Source: Humulus lupulus (lineage: Eukaryota; Streptophyta; Magnoliopsida; Rosales; Cannabaceae). Taken from it: 64,000 bases of DNA. The stretch spans positions 30,013,107 to 30,077,106 of the forward strand of contig NC_084802.1 of NCBI RefSeq assembly GCF_963169125.1. Direction: 5' to 3'. The notes under the pieces are model-generated. The model was not told the origin of the DNA, did no database searches, and saw nothing but the letters and a program-made list of their open reading frames with translations. The position numbers and the translations under genes are program-made. Below, piece after piece: positions 1 through 12,088 of the stretch (position 1 is its first letter; the number at the start of each line of letters is the position of its first letter).

Positions 1-1403
1 TCCAAGATCAGCTCCTTCTATGAAGACAACACTTTATAGATCAAGTTAGGAAAAATAAAATTTAATTTCCTACGATTTCCCTTGCGCAAGCCCACAATCT
101 GATCTAAAATCATGTCAGCTAGATCAATTTGAGTATCAATTGTGAGCTTAAATAGCAAGAAGGCTAATTCTTGAAAGCCGCAACCATGTTGGAAGATGGC
201 AACTAATTAGAAAGAGCAAACCTCATTAGTGCAGCATGTTGATATGTGAGATGAGCAATATGGATAGTATCATGAGTATTCCAATTAATAGTTTGTCCAA
301 TGATTTGAGACAAAACCACATCTTTGTCAAATGGCACCTCGGTGGACTCTACATCTATAGGAGGACTGAGTGCAGCAGCAATATCTTGAACAGTAAAAGA
401 ATACCAATGACCTCTAACATAGACTTTCCCAAACATGCAAGAATTTTTGTCAAGAAATTCATCATTTAGATTAGCATAGAATTCTTTGACCACGCTATCA
501 ACATTACCAGTAAATCCATTTAGTAATCATCCAACCCCTCTCTTGAACATTTTTTAGAACCCCATAAACCCTATAAGCATCAATATCAAAAATTTTCTCA
601 ACAATGAATTTTCAAGAAGCATAAAGACTCATGTGCCTTTCATTGTCATTAAAGCAGAAAAAATGAGAATGTGGAGAAAAATCTTCGAGTTTACTAGACT
701 TTTGAGCCTTTTTAGAGATAGGAGCAGAGGGAGGAATTTCTAGAGGTCGTTTGCCTGTAGATTTTTGCTTGTCCAGAACAGGGAGCCCTAGAGACACACC
801 TTCAGGTTCTGAAGCTACAAAAGTCTTTTGAAGGCTCACTTTCATCAGGAGTCTCTTCTTCCTCAGGTTGGGTTTCTGTATTCAAGCCCTCACTAGGATC
901 ATATTTAGCTTTTGAGTCACTCTTATCGCCACCCTCAGATTCAGTTGTTAAGACATAAGGTGGATTTTCTTTGAGACGAGCAGCCAGAGGAGTTGAGACA
1001 GCCACACCACATTTAGAGCATCTGTCAGATCGATGAGCATAGAGCTTTTTAGACGCAGAAGGAGGTGGAGAGGATACTTGTGGGGAGACTTCAGTGTTGG
1101 GTTTTGCTCCTCCAGAACCGTTAGACCGAGATGCAGAAACCTCCTTTGAAGATGAAGACTTAGAACTCGAGTGTGCAGATGAGGAGGTCTTTTGAGGGTC
1201 ATCACCACCCAGACCTGGAGTAGAAGAAGAGATTAGAGAGGCAGTCTGAGATGGTTTCTCATTCAGGTTAAGGACCTTTTTCCGAGCTTGATCTCTTGTT
1301 CTTCCCGAAGGGTTTGCAGTAGCAGGAGAGTCGATTGGGGCTTTGACCGAGGGTTTTGCACAACAGGACGCCTGGAACTGCTAGCATATTTGGTCTTAGC
1401 CAT
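1..1403 (-). pseudogene. Decayed Transposase_32-like (putative plant transposon protein) gene
   Basis: The minus-strand ATG at 1403 opens a Ser/Pro/Lys-rich, low-complexity N-terminus. Fragments in shifting frames continue across 1268-612, and a more conserved block follows at 493-203 and on to base 1. That block carries the pattern VVKEFYAN, then VRGHWYSFT, then alternating hydrophobic segments typical of the plant Transposase_32 domain, which usually sits in retrotransposon-associated or Ulp1-linked proteins. At least three frame changes or stops separate the pieces (near 1265, 835-800 and 612-500), so this is a pseudogene. It continues past the left edge. The family call rests on pattern recognition; the broken N-terminus is not diagnostic. 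No LTR of the parent element is visible. Confidence 0.55.
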
Positions 1404-1888
1404 TCCTGAAAAATAGAGAACCAGAGAAACCACAAGCAAACGAGAAGAGAAGGTGAAACTGAGAAGAAGAAACAAGAATAAAATTCCATTTATAAAAGAT
1501 ACGAAGATAAACAAAAATACCAATTGAAAGTTTTTAATTCATCAATTATTATAATTATAGAGGAGAGTGATAGATGTGATCGTGGGTTAGAGGTTTAAGA
1601 AGAGAAGGAGTGGGTAGTTACCTAAACTGAAAAATCAAGAAAAGGAAACTAAATATGCGCAATAAAGGAACACAAATTAGGTAACTCTCAATTAAGAATT
1701 TTCTCCCTTTTTTTATTTCCCAAATCCCACACAATCTGTACCCCAATTAAAAAAAAGCAACCATTATTAAACAAAACCACAAAAAACTTACCAACTAAAA
1801 CCTTTTTTTTTTATTTTGCAAATTTTTTTTTTAATTTTCGACCTCTTTTTTTTTCTTCCTTTTTTTGTATTATTATATATATATATAT
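1404..1888. other. AT-rich spacer with poly-T and (TA)n
   Basis: No coding potential seen. Long T runs near 1801-1870 and a (TA)n tract at about 1873-1888 end exactly where element T1 begins. The TATAT duplicated at both ends of T1 comes from this tract, so the duplication is weak evidence on its own. Confidence 0.6.
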
Positions 1889-4403
1889 TGTTTACCCAAA
1901 AATAGACTACCGGATGACGTGGCAGGATTGGTCTACACGTGGGATGCACTTGGCAGTTTTAAGTGAGTATAATCTGCTCGACCCTCGACCAGAAGAGAAT
2001 TGACTCACCAGACATCATAGTTATGGGTGACCAGTCTAGTCGTATATATTCATTTATTTCCTTCAAATATGTGATCTTGTAACTACGTATTGATTGTATT
2101 TTCTATTATTATTTAGATACGCATGTCTTAAATATAATTAAGGCCCATTGGGCCATGTAAAACTCCTTGAGCCTATAAATAAGAATGAAAAGGCTCAAGA
2201 GAAAGGACTTTTGACTTTAGTACGCTTGAGCTTAGAGATTCTAAGAGAGAAAAAGTGTAATGACCCAACTACTCTAGACATTGGACCATTAATGACAACT
2301 ATACATAGACACTAATCTTTAATAAAACGTACAAGCGAAATAATCATTACTTTATTAAAAACTTGTGAAATCAAATGTTAAACTACATAAAACTTAAAGT
2401 AGGATATGGGATCCCATTGTTTTAAAAGAAAAACATAACATAATTGTAAATAAATGAATTACATAATAAAGTGCGAAAAATACATATAAAACCATAATTA
2501 AAGAGACTTCATCCTCAAATCGAACACTCGGTCCTTTCACTCCATTCCGCCTCAATACACATTCCCAAGCTTCCAAGAACCTTTCCCGCCATAAAAGCTA
2601 TTTTCCTGCACATATAAACATAAAGGAGTGAGCCTAATGCCGAGCAAGGAAAACCTAACACGTAAACCATATACATAAAATTCATAATGCAACATAAAAC
2701 ATATCATAAACATATGTTACATGTACTATAATGGCCATTATTACTTGGGGTCCCATAAACTAAACAAGTCATATGCCCATTAGATTTGTGGGGCTTGCTA
2801 GCTAAGCAAGTCATATGCCCATAAATTTATTGGGGCTTGTTAGTTGTACAGGTCATATGCCCAAGTCTACAAACATACATAACATCACATAAATCATAGG
2901 TTAACATAACACATAACATAACATATAGAATCCTATCCTATTTTCCTTACCAAAATTATCGGGATATGAGAACAGAGTTGGGACTTTGGAACACTCCTAA
3001 AAACCATAAATGGAAGGGTGAGTATACTAAAGAGAATGAGATGAAAAGAATGGACGAACTATACCATCAAGAATATACTTACCAAAAACCTTATGTTCAA
3101 GATCTTAGATTTCCTATCCAAGAATAAAGAATAAAGTTAGGTTGTTGAGTAGAAACTATAAGAACTTAAAGAAAAATAATACGAAATGGACTAGAGTTTG
3201 GAATACCTTGAATGCTTCTATGACCAATCTAAACCTTGAATCGAAATGTGCTATAAACCTTACTTCCCAAGTGTTTGGTAAGCTTATAATGATCAAGCTT
3301 ATAATTCCCAACCCAAGTGTTTACACTCTAAAAAATAACCTAGCAGCTTGCAGCTTCTGAACTTAGCTTGATGAATGAATAAATGGCTGGGTACTAGTTC
3401 CTATTTATAGAGTTCAAGAATGAAAAGATCTTCATTTAACTTGAATAAAATAATGGCTTTTTAAGTGAAAAATATTTGAATTATCGTTCAGCAGAGGCTG
3501 AAAACTCGGTCAGAAAGATGCTGGACTTATCAAGAGGTTAAAGATTAAAATGGGAATGTTTTCAAAAACTTTGAAAATTATACTAAGGGGGCCAATATAT
3601 CACCCCTTGTAGGCGATATATCGCCTGGGCCAGCATGCCCGAGGCTCGTCGAGGTGCTCGTGCGAAGTTACGTGTTTTTCGTATCCCCGTACTGTGATAT
3701 ATCGCCCCTATAGCTGCGATATATCGGCATACGCTGAATATTTAAACACGAAATTGCACATTTTAAGCTTAATTTGAATTGAGTAAATAGCCTTGACTAA
3801 GTCCTCTAACGTTTTCAAAGCTGCTGACAGACCCTAGGATATTCAAATTTTAATCTTAATAAACTTATTCCTCAAAAATACTTAATTATCATTAAACATA
3901 CACATGACAAGTGTTACTTTCTTATTGGGTCTATCTAAACCTTATAATATAATAAATATTACCATCAATATCAGTCATATAAATCAAACCTTAGGTTAAA
4001 ATTAATATTCTTAAACTATAGGTTAAACTTAGAAAATCTACAAGTGTTACTATGAGTGTCTAAATAAATCCTGGTCTGAACCAAAGTCCACAGTTATAAA
4101 AATACTACTACTATTACTATTATACTACTATCTAACTAGCTAAGTAAAGTTCTTGGACTCTACAAAAAGAGTGTTGTTATCCATGACAATTGTATTCATC
4201 CGAGAGCTTGTGAAACTCGTGAACCCTAGTTCATTGATCACTGTTCTTGGAATTCTTCATCAATAAGAACACTAAGTGGACATAGGTCATTACAATTTTA
4301 TTGGGGCCGAACCACTATAAATCTTTTATGTTATTTATCTTTTCCTCTTGATTTCATCTTATTTTCTATTGTTTTATCTGACTCAGTGTCGTTGACCATT
4401 TCG
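1889..4403 (+). repeat. T1 5' LTR, split by a solo LTR and 3'-truncated
   Basis: Segments 1889-2255 and 4170-4403 align in order to the 3' LTR at 9439-10049. A TATA box (TATAAAT, 2174-2180) marks the promoter. The alignment is broken by the insertion at 2256-4164 and ends after the shared GACCATTTCG at 4403. Confidence 0.85.
2256..4164 (-). mobile_element. Solo LTR, Tekay-like family A, copy 1
   Basis: Starts TGTAATGACCC and ends GGACTCTACA, with perfect 5-bp target duplications AAAAG at 2251-2255 and 4165-4169. Removing it restores the T1 LTR sequence. No coding region is present over 1.9 kb, so it is a solo LTR left by LTR-LTR recombination. A second copy lies at 49314-51428. The box at 2601-2653, shared with the other Tekay-like LTRs, suggests the sense strand is minus (inference). 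It holds a perfect 14-bp palindrome at 3612-3625. Confidence 0.85.
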
Positions 4404-5254
4404 TAGTATGGGGGATAGATTTGATCGGGTCTTTGCCCACGGGAAAAGGCAACGTCAAGTATGTTGTAGTTGTTGTTGACTACTTCACGAAGTGGGCCAA
4501 AGCTGAGCTGCTTGCAACAATAACGACCAAGAAAGTCTTGGACTTTGTGGTCAAAAACATTTTGTGTCGTTATGGGCTACCAATAAAGATTGTCTCAGAT
4601 AATGGCACACAGTTTGACAGCGATCTATTCACAGATTTTTGCGAAAGGCACGGGATTATTAAGAGTTTTTCTTCAGTAGCTCATCCACAGGCAAACGGAC
4701 AGGTTGAAGCTGTCAGCAAGACACTGAAAGATACCCTAAAGAAAAGGCTTGAAGAAGCGAAGGGGGCATGGCCAGAGCAGTTACCTGAAGTCCTTTGGTC
4801 GTACAGAACATCCCATCGAACAACAACAGGCCATACTCCATTTTCTTTGGCTTATGGATATGAAGCTATGTTGCCTGTTGAATTGGATCCACCATCGCAT
4901 CGAAGGTTGGCATACGATCAAAGTGTTAATAGTCAGTTATTGATGGAATCTCTGGATTTGGTCGATGAAGGGTGTGAGCAAGCTCAACTCCGAGTAGCAG
5001 CTTATCAGCAAAATGTCGCTCGGTATTTCAACTCTAAAGTAGACGAAAGAAAATTTAATGTGGGAGATTTGATACTTAGAAGATTTTTTCTTAACACCCA
5101 CGATCAAGCTGCTGGAGTGCTTGGACCTAACTGGGAAGGTCCGTACCAAATCAAAGAAGTCCTTCAACCAGGCACCTATAAACTTGCTCGCTTAAATGGA
5201 GATCTCGGTCCTCGCTATTGGAATGGAGAACACCTATGCAAGTATTATCAATAA
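4404..5254 (+). pseudogene. Truncated gypsy integrase (T1)
   Basis: The open frame from 4421 (277 codons) encodes the integrase core and C-terminal part of a Ty3/gypsy polyprotein. Catalytic residues are intact: Asp20 (in VVDYFTKW), Asp60 (SDNGTQF) and Glu96 (GQVEA), with 35 residues between the last two. It ends with the usual W-N-G-E-H-L-x-K-Y-Y-Q. The zinc-binding HHCC domain is missing because the 5' LTR is fused directly upstream at 4403/4404, so the listed start is not a natural start. Very similar to the decayed T3 integrase at 58151-59119 but with far fewer stops. Confidence 0.9.
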
Positions 5255-5904
5255 ACAGTTCTTTTTAAAGAATTGGCTTGTATTAAATTTACTTTTTACA
5301 AGTTTATGAACGAGGGTTAGTTAGTCATATGACTAATCGCTTATAAGTGTAAGATCAAATCTTTGATCACTCGTACAAACACGATTGTCCATTTATTACG
5401 AGAAATAAAAGGGACTGTACGCAGCCATTTATTCTTGCCAATTATTGTATTTATTACAAGTATTTTCTCATTACGTGTGTTGTTTTGCTATATTTTTATA
5501 AGTATTTATCACGAGCAGTAATGTTCGAACAGGTCTTGGTCAAGGCAAGTGACCGAGGACCTTAAGCTCCTCAATCACTTGGGGGGCATATAAGGTACTA
5601 AGTAAGCAAAGCATATCAACAAGTATATGTAAACACACGAGAAAAATAAGGGAAAGCATACTACGGTATTTAGAGTATTTTTCAAGATTTTGTTTAAATT
5701 TTGTAAATCAAAACAAAGTGTTATGCTAAGTTCGGTCATGCGAATAAGCTGTTATAATAAATTGTAAATATTATAATATCAAAAGAAATTTTTTTTACAC
5801 CGCGAGCAGTTGTTGCTCGGATGTAATTGTTAATTAAAAAGAAAAGTTGCCCGCACAGCAAAAAATTGTCTTGACATCATGAACCGTGGTTCGTGTGTCC
5901 TAAG
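5255..5904 (+). other. T1 3' noncoding region
   Basis: AT-rich sequence after the integrase stop with a matching counterpart after the T3 integrase (about 59120-59790). No coding potential was seen on the plus strand. The antisense gene ends at its right edge. Confidence 0.6.
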
Positions 5905-8587
5905 TTACAAAATAAAATAGTTAAAATTATGGAGCAGCCAGAGGATCTTGTTGGATCTGCTGTTCGATGGAGGCCCAACTTCCTCGTTGACGTCGTCAAT
6001 ACCCGTCGCCAAAGAGATTTCGAGGGATGCCTGAGCTTTCTCCTCCTCTTCAAGGTGAGCAACACACCTGGTCAGCTCAAACTGTTTCATACGCTCTGGT
6101 AAATAGTCAAAGTTTTCCTCACGGTTGTGTTTCCATAACATATAAAAGCAGTTAAATGTTTCTCCCGTGAACCTCTCCAAGTCATTGGCGTTGGTTTCTT
6201 CAAGCGATTTAACTCGCTCCTCCAACTCAGCAGTTTCTTTCTTGCTAATAACCAACTCATCTTGGAGTTTGGAGGCCTCTTTGTAGTTCAACAATGAAGA
6301 CTCCTTGTACTTCTCTTTAGACTCCGTGACTTTGACCAGGGTCTCCTTATGTTGTTTCAGCTCCTCGCCCAGCTTGGAAATCTTCTCCTCAACAGCTCTT
6401 AGCTATTCGACATTTTTCTCCTCGGCTGCCTTGAGCTGCTCGGCGTGTTTGGCCTCGACTGCTTTGAGCTGCTCACCAAGTTTCTCCTCAAACTCTTTGG
6501 CATATTCAGCAGCCATCGCCTCCGAGCGGCGCTAACCAGTACTCATGGTTAGAACTCCCTGCGATCAGAAAAAAGATAAAGTTGTTAGTGGAAATAAATG
6601 GACAAGGCAAACAAATAAAGCACAACAAAAATGTCAACTTACGCTGAGTACTTCGTTCAGTGCGCGGCTGAAGATCTGGTCGACTTTCATGGAGCCAGTG
6701 TTGCTGATGGCTTCTCAGCTGCACCGGTGCCTTGATAGCTTCTTCAGCTTATTGTTGGCCGAGTTGAAAGCTATGTTCATGAGGGCCTCTCTTTGAGTAT
6801 CTCTTGTCTGATCAGAAAGAGTCTGGTCAGCGGGAGTTGGGGGAGGAGTCTGGTCGATGAGTGTTGGTGGAGAAGTCTGGTCGACGAGAGCTGGAGGATG
6901 TGTCATTTCCTTGGAAGGAATAGGTACAGGAGGATCCTTGGTTCGAGTCCTTTTCCTTAAGGGATTGTTGTTGCTTTCCCCAGGATGCTGCCTGCTCTCC
7001 TTCTTTCTGCTCGCAGGAGCAGTAGTTTTGGGCTTGTTGTACAGATCAAATGGGTCTTCGGCAAACATCACTGCAGGATAGAAACAAACAATCAGGCAAT
7101 ATAAATTGAGGCACTTACTAAAGCAAGGAAATAAGAGTAAGGAAAATTCTAAGTAATATACCCAAGCCATTATTACTGGTCGATACATTATCTATTGTGC
7201 TACTGCTACACTCACTCTCTGCCTTGAAGAAGTCTGGATCTAAACTAGTCGCGTATTTAAAGTTGCCACCCCCGTCAAATAAATGACAAGGAATGGGAAA
7301 ACTGTCTAAAAGTGAGAAGTCAATACCGTTCTCATCCAAGGACTCAAGTATGGGCTCGAGGTGTTCAGGAAGCTTCTGCTTGCCCTTCCCATGTTGAGCA
7401 GGGACAATAGCTGCTCATGGAGTGCTGGAAGGTTCCCTGATGGTCACTCCTGTAGCTTGCCTCCTCGGGGGCTGGGACACATCCTGGTGCTGCTCGGGGA
7501 TCTCTCCCCCAGTAGCACTTCCCGCTGTTGATTCCCTCACATCCTGGTGAGGTGCAAGAAGGCCGACCAACCTTAGGTTGTTCTCCGTGACCAGCTCTTT
7601 GACACTCTTCTCAATGTTTGTCATGCTGGCCAGGGCTAGTGCCCTTATCTCCATTTCTGGAGTAGGGTCTGGTCGATACCATGGACCTGAACAACACCGA
7701 AGTTCTAAAGAATGTATAGAAAAGCTTAAAGAAATCAAGCGACCAGTGAATAAAAGATTTACCTCCTTGAGTGAAGGCCAGGTTATTAGTGACCAGATAT
7801 GTTATAAGAAAGTACTCCTGGAAGTACTTCCCTACGTTGGACTTGTGGGTGATGTCGCTCAAGAAGGTGCGAGCGGACTCCTGGTGGTAGAAGTGGAAGA
7901 ACCCCGTGTTGTTGTGATTGGGGTTAGACTTAAGATTGGACAGGTAGTTGATCTCGTGTGGTATTGGTACAGGCTACTTCTTATGGTTATAGAGGATATA
8001 GAGTGCATAAAGTACTTTATATCCATTTGGGGTGATTTGAAAAGGGGAGACCTCGAAATAATTAGCCACCCCTTGGAAGAATGGATGCAGAGGCAAGGTT
8101 GCCCCTACCTCGATGTGATACCTCGACCAGGCACTGAAGGCGCCCCCAAGCACATTGGCCTGCTGGTCGAGTGAAGGCTTGATGAGGGTAATCCCAGGAA
8201 GGTCATACATCCTAAGATAGTTGTTTACCATCCTAGCTGAAATGATGCTAGGAGGCGCTACATACCATTCGACCTTTGGCCTAAGGACATCGCGAGGTCG
8301 GGCTTTAAGTTGAAATTCTGGTAGTGAAGTGTTTACAAGCTGAGGGTTGGTAGAAGGAGCCTCAGTGGGGCATGCTGATTAGTAGAGGGGTTGGCTGGTT
8401 TCTTCTTTATTTGAGCAATAGACTTTACGCAACCCATATTCATGGAGCTGGTCGGAGGTCTGTTTGTGGGGTTGTGTTCAGAAAAAGGAACTTCTGAGAA
8501 TGAAAACGACGGCTGTTCTTGATCTTCGAACAGTAGAGTGAGAAAATCGTCGTCAATCGGCCTCTCATCTTCCCACGGGTCGTGCAT
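5905..8587 (-). pseudogene. T1 antisense spliced gene, PF04195-like domain plus coiled coil
   Basis: Runs opposite to T1, from an ATG at 8587-8585 (MHDPWEDERP...) to a stop near 5905. Pieces in order: acidic N-terminus (8587-8333); conserved block with PLHPFF..VANYF and PFQITPNGYK (8231-7974); an exon starting GPWYRPDPTPEMEIRAL (7686-7415); Pro-rich KTTAPASRKK segment (about 7065-6715); C-terminal coiled coil (6535-5905) ending in the motif FDYLPERM and LEISLATGIDD. A clear intron lies at 7762-7687 (GTAAAT...TTCAG, 76 bp). The block resembles the Pfam putative gypsy-type transposon domain. T3 carries a homologous gene at 59796-62342. Frame changes suggest decay or more introns than I can place. 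Molecular function unknown. Confidence 0.65.
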
Positions 8588-9438
8588 GATCTTGCGAGCA
8601 GAAAAGTGGAGATGAGAATCTACGGCCAACAGACAGAAGAAGTGGAAACGTTGCTCGTGTATAAAAGTTAAGCTTTTATACGACCAGCAACATTCTAACG
8701 AAAACACTACAAACATGCGAACAGTTTGGAAAACGGATTAAAAAGCAAAAATGAAAAGTTTTTTCAGGGAAACTTTTCGACTCTGAGAAAGGGCGGGAAA
8801 AACCCAGATTTTTTCAAGTACCTAAAAATTGAATTTTTACTTCGATTTTACGCCCTAAAACAGTAATCCTAACTCACAAGCCAATTCCTAAGCCTCATTT
8901 ATTGTTTTTTCCCTATCCTATCATGCTACTACCTACTAGCCCGATTACCCCAAATCAATTTTTCTCAAGAACATTCGGAAACTCAGATACCAAAATATCA
9001 GAAAACTCGAAAGATAATTATTGCATGGCATATCAGAGACAAAGAAGTTCAGGAAACTTACTTGGTCAGAGGATAAAAATGAAATCACAAGCATTGATGC
9101 GTGGGCTGGACGGATACACCTCGGATCACCAAGTATTTTCTGGGTTCTTCGTGCTTTGTTCTTCAGCGTTCTTGAGGGAGAGAAGAAGAGTAAAAAGTAA
9201 AAAGTACAAAAGAGGGATTATTTATATTGATCGAGGCACAGATAAAAAGGTAATGACGGGGGCTGAGTTTTTGAAACGTGGGGAAATGTGTTAGCCATCA
9301 AAATGCTTTTTGGGAAACTGCAACAACATGATTGGTTACCTTTTTCGAAAAGGCACTGACAGAGCTGACAAGTCACACGGAGGGTCAGTCGGTTAAGTTT
9401 ACTTTATGCTGATCACAGTAAAATAAACTAGGGGCAAA
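8588..9438. other. T1 region between antisense gene start and 3' LTR
   Basis: Contains the presumed promoter and leader of the antisense gene; the plus-strand open frame at 8902-9294 has no recognisable domain. It ends in a purine-rich tract, CTAGGGGCAAA, immediately before the LTR, which serves as the polypurine tract for plus-strand priming. Confidence 0.55.
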
Positions 9439-10049
9439 TGTTTACCCAAAAATGGACTACCTGATGGCATGGCAGGATTGGTTTACACGTGGGATGCATG
9501 TGGCAGTTTTAAGTGAGTATAATCTGCTCGATCCTTGACTAGAAGAGAATTGGCTCATCAGACATCATAGTTATGGGCGATCAATCTGGTCGCATATATT
9601 CATTTATTTCCTTCAGATATGTGATCTTGTAATTATGCATTGATTGTATTTTTCATTATTATTTAGATACGCCCGTATTAAATATAATTAAGGCCCATTG
9701 GCCCATGTAAAACTCCTTGAGCCTATAAATAAGAATGAAAGGGCTCAAGAGAAAGGACTTTTGGCTTTAGTACGCTTGAGCTTAGAGATTCTAAGAGAGA
9801 AAAAAAGTGTTGTTATCCACGACAATTGTATTCATCTGAGAGCTTGTGAAACTCGTGAACCCTAGTTCATTGATCACTGTTCTTGGAATTCTACATCAAT
9901 AAGAACACTAAGTGGACGTAGGTCATTACCATTTTATTGGGGTCGAACTACTATAAATATTTTGTGTTATTTATCTTTCCGTCTTGATTTCATCTTATTT
10001 TCTATCGTTTTATCTGACTTCGTGTCGTTGACCATTTCGAGGGTCAACA
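9439..10049 (+). repeat. T1 3' LTR
   Basis: 611 bp, TGTTTACCC...GGTCAACA, with TATA box TATAAAT at 9724-9730. Aligns to both parts of the split 5' LTR. Confidence 0.9.
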
Positions 10050-10634
10050 TATATATATATATAAAGAACGAACCTTGTTAATTTTGCCAACCAATTAAAT
10101 CAACTATTTTGCTTGCTTTTGTTTCTGATGAAAGAATCAATCTCGTAAGAAAATACAAATATTATATGAACAAACTAATTATCTATTGTACTAAAATCAT
10201 AAAAGTTACGCAGGAAAATAATTTACTCAGTCACAGATAAATATTTTAAGTAGTTCAATCAGTATGTAACAACTTTTGAGACCATGTTTCTTTTTATTTG
10301 AAAATGTGTTAAGCATTTGTGTGTGAAAGTGAAAGCAGGGAACATTTCCCAAAATTGTCAAAGAGACATTTTCTGAGAATTGTAACCAATGGAGACACTA
10401 TCACACTACCTCAATGGTAGCCCTTTTCAATGGTAGCGTATCCTCTTTAAGGAGGGGTAAATTAATTTTCCTGAACTAAACTTGTATAAGGAAATACACT
10501 AGAGAAATTAGCAAGTAACATAATAAAATGTATTTCTTTTGAGTTTGACAACTTCTTCTGGAACAAGAACAAAACAAGACTTTTTTAACAATACAATCAA
10601 GGTAAAAATATCAAGATATGTAGACGACACAAAT
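10050..10634. other. Noncoding stretch between T1 and the copia coding region
   Basis: AT-rich, no coding potential seen. Probably the 3' untranslated part of the minus-strand copia element, but no polypurine tract or sequence matching its LTR at 15597 onward is recognisable here, so the 3' LTR appears to be lost. Confidence 0.45.
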
Positions 10635-11174
10635 TTAAATGGAACAAACCCCTAAGGATTTCCTTAGAAAATTAAAACAGACTGAATCAAGAGCTTTAGT
10701 AAAGATATCTGCAATTTGTTTGCTTGTTTCAACATATTCCAAGACTAGAATTTTATTTTCCACAAGCTCTCTAATAAAGTGATGACGGATATCTATGTGC
10801 TTAGTGCGTGAGTGTTGAACATGGTTTTTTGAAATATTTATAGCACTAGTGTTGTCACAAAAAATTGTTAAAGTTTTCAAATCAAACCCATAATCTACCA
10901 TCATTTGTTTCATCCATAACAGTTGGGTACAACAACTACCCGCAACAATGTACTCAGCTTTTACAGTTGACAGAGAAATTGAGTTTTGTTTTTTGCTGTG
11001 CCATGAAACAAGATTCTTTCCCAGATAGAAACATCCTCCACTAGTGCTTTTTCGATCATCAACATTACCTACCCAGTCAACATTACTAAAACAAACTAAG
11101 TTAGAATTGGTATCCTTGGAAAACCAAATCCCAAAATCAAGAGTGCTATTTACATAGCAGATGATTCTTTTCAC
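10635..11174 (-). pseudogene. Copia RNase H domain
   Basis: Copia RNase H with DWVGNVDDRKSTSGGCFYLG, the SLSTVKAEYI motif and the SAINISKNHVQHSRTKHIDIRHHF motif, ending ...RKSLGVCSI. It removes the RNA strand during reverse transcription. In the same frame as the RT segment to its right (11190-11984) but separated by a stop at about 11190. The first catalytic Asp region reads CFSNVDWVG, where relatives usually have SDADW (family knowledge), so one residue is altered. Confidence 0.85.
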
Positions 11175-11189
11175 AACAGTAATATGAGA

Positions 11190-12088
11190 CTACATGGGAT
11201 TTCCTTGATAACGAGCACACACACCAACACTAAAACAAATATCAGGACGACTAGCAGTAAGATAAAGCAAACTACCAATCATACTTCTATATAGTGTTGG
11301 ATCTACCTTTACTCCATGTTCATCTTTGGATAATTTTACTGTTGTACTCATTGGAGTATTGGTATGTTTGGCATTTTCAAGATCAAATTTTTTCACTAAG
11401 TTTTTTGCATATTTACTTTGTGAAACAAAAGTACCATCCTCAGGTTGCTTAACCTGAAGACCCAAAAAATAGGTGAGTTCACCTACCATACTCATTTCAA
11501 ACTCATCTTGCATTTGCTGAACGAATACCTGCACTTCAGAGTTAGATGTAGAACCAAATACTATATCATCAACATAAATTTGAGCAACAATAACATTAGA
11601 ATTCATGTTTTTGATAAAAAAAAATGTCTTGTCTACACTACATCTTTGATAACCATGTGAAATTAGAAATTGAGTTAAACACTCATACCAAGCTTGTGGA
11701 GCTTGTTTTAAACCATATAATGCTTTGTCTAATTTGTAAACATGGTTAGGAAAATGAGGGTCATCAAACCCTTTAGGTTGCTCAACAAAAGCTTCTTCTT
11801 TCAAAATTCCATTTAAAAAAACGGACTTAACATCCATTTGGTGCAATTTAAATCCAATAACACAAGCAATAGATAGAAGTAACCTTATGGATTCAAGTCT
11901 TGCCACTGGTGCAAATGTTTCATCAAAATCAATACCTTCAACTTGTGTGTATCCTTGAGCCACCAATCTTGCTTTGTTCCTCACAATGGGGCAAATTCAT
12001 CAATCTTGTTTTTGAATATCCATTTTGTTCCAATGACATTGGCATGGCTCGGTCTAGGAACAAGAGTCCAAACTTCATTGCGAGAAAA
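11190..12088 (-). pseudogene. Copia reverse transcriptase
   Basis: Contains the copia RT hallmarks [13 protein letters not shown], the [13 protein letters not shown] motif, [15 protein letters not shown] and the catalytic YVDDIVFGS near 11570. The open part covers 11984-11190. The N-terminal portion around 12088-11990 is in another frame, so a frameshift lies there. It ends in a premature stop at 11190 before RNase H. Confidence 0.9.

Larger units (their letters stand above)
1889..10049 (+). mobile_element. Tat-lineage Ty3/gypsy element T1, internally deleted
   Basis: Two related LTRs begin TGTTTACCC (1889 and 9439). The 3' LTR ends GGTCAACA at 10049, followed by TATAT, which also precedes 1889. 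Between them only the integrase (4404-5254), an antisense gene (5905-8587) and a polypurine tract (about 9429-9438) remain. The 5' LTR stops about 10 bases short of its end at 4403 and joins directly to integrase, so primer site, gag, protease, RT and RNase H are gone. Same family as T3. A 1.9-kb solo LTR sits inside the 5' LTR. Confidence 0.85.

Noticed and set aside
2256..4164. Reading family A elements as MULE or other DNA transposons because of short inverted ends (TGTA...TACA)
   Set aside because: Perfect 5-bp target duplication, TG...CA ends and the shared Tekay-like box fit solo LTRs better; MULE duplications are 9-11 bp.
8902..9294. 130-codon plus-strand ORF upstream of the T1 3' LTR
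   Set aside because: The matching T3 region is not open, and no domain is recognisable; likely chance.
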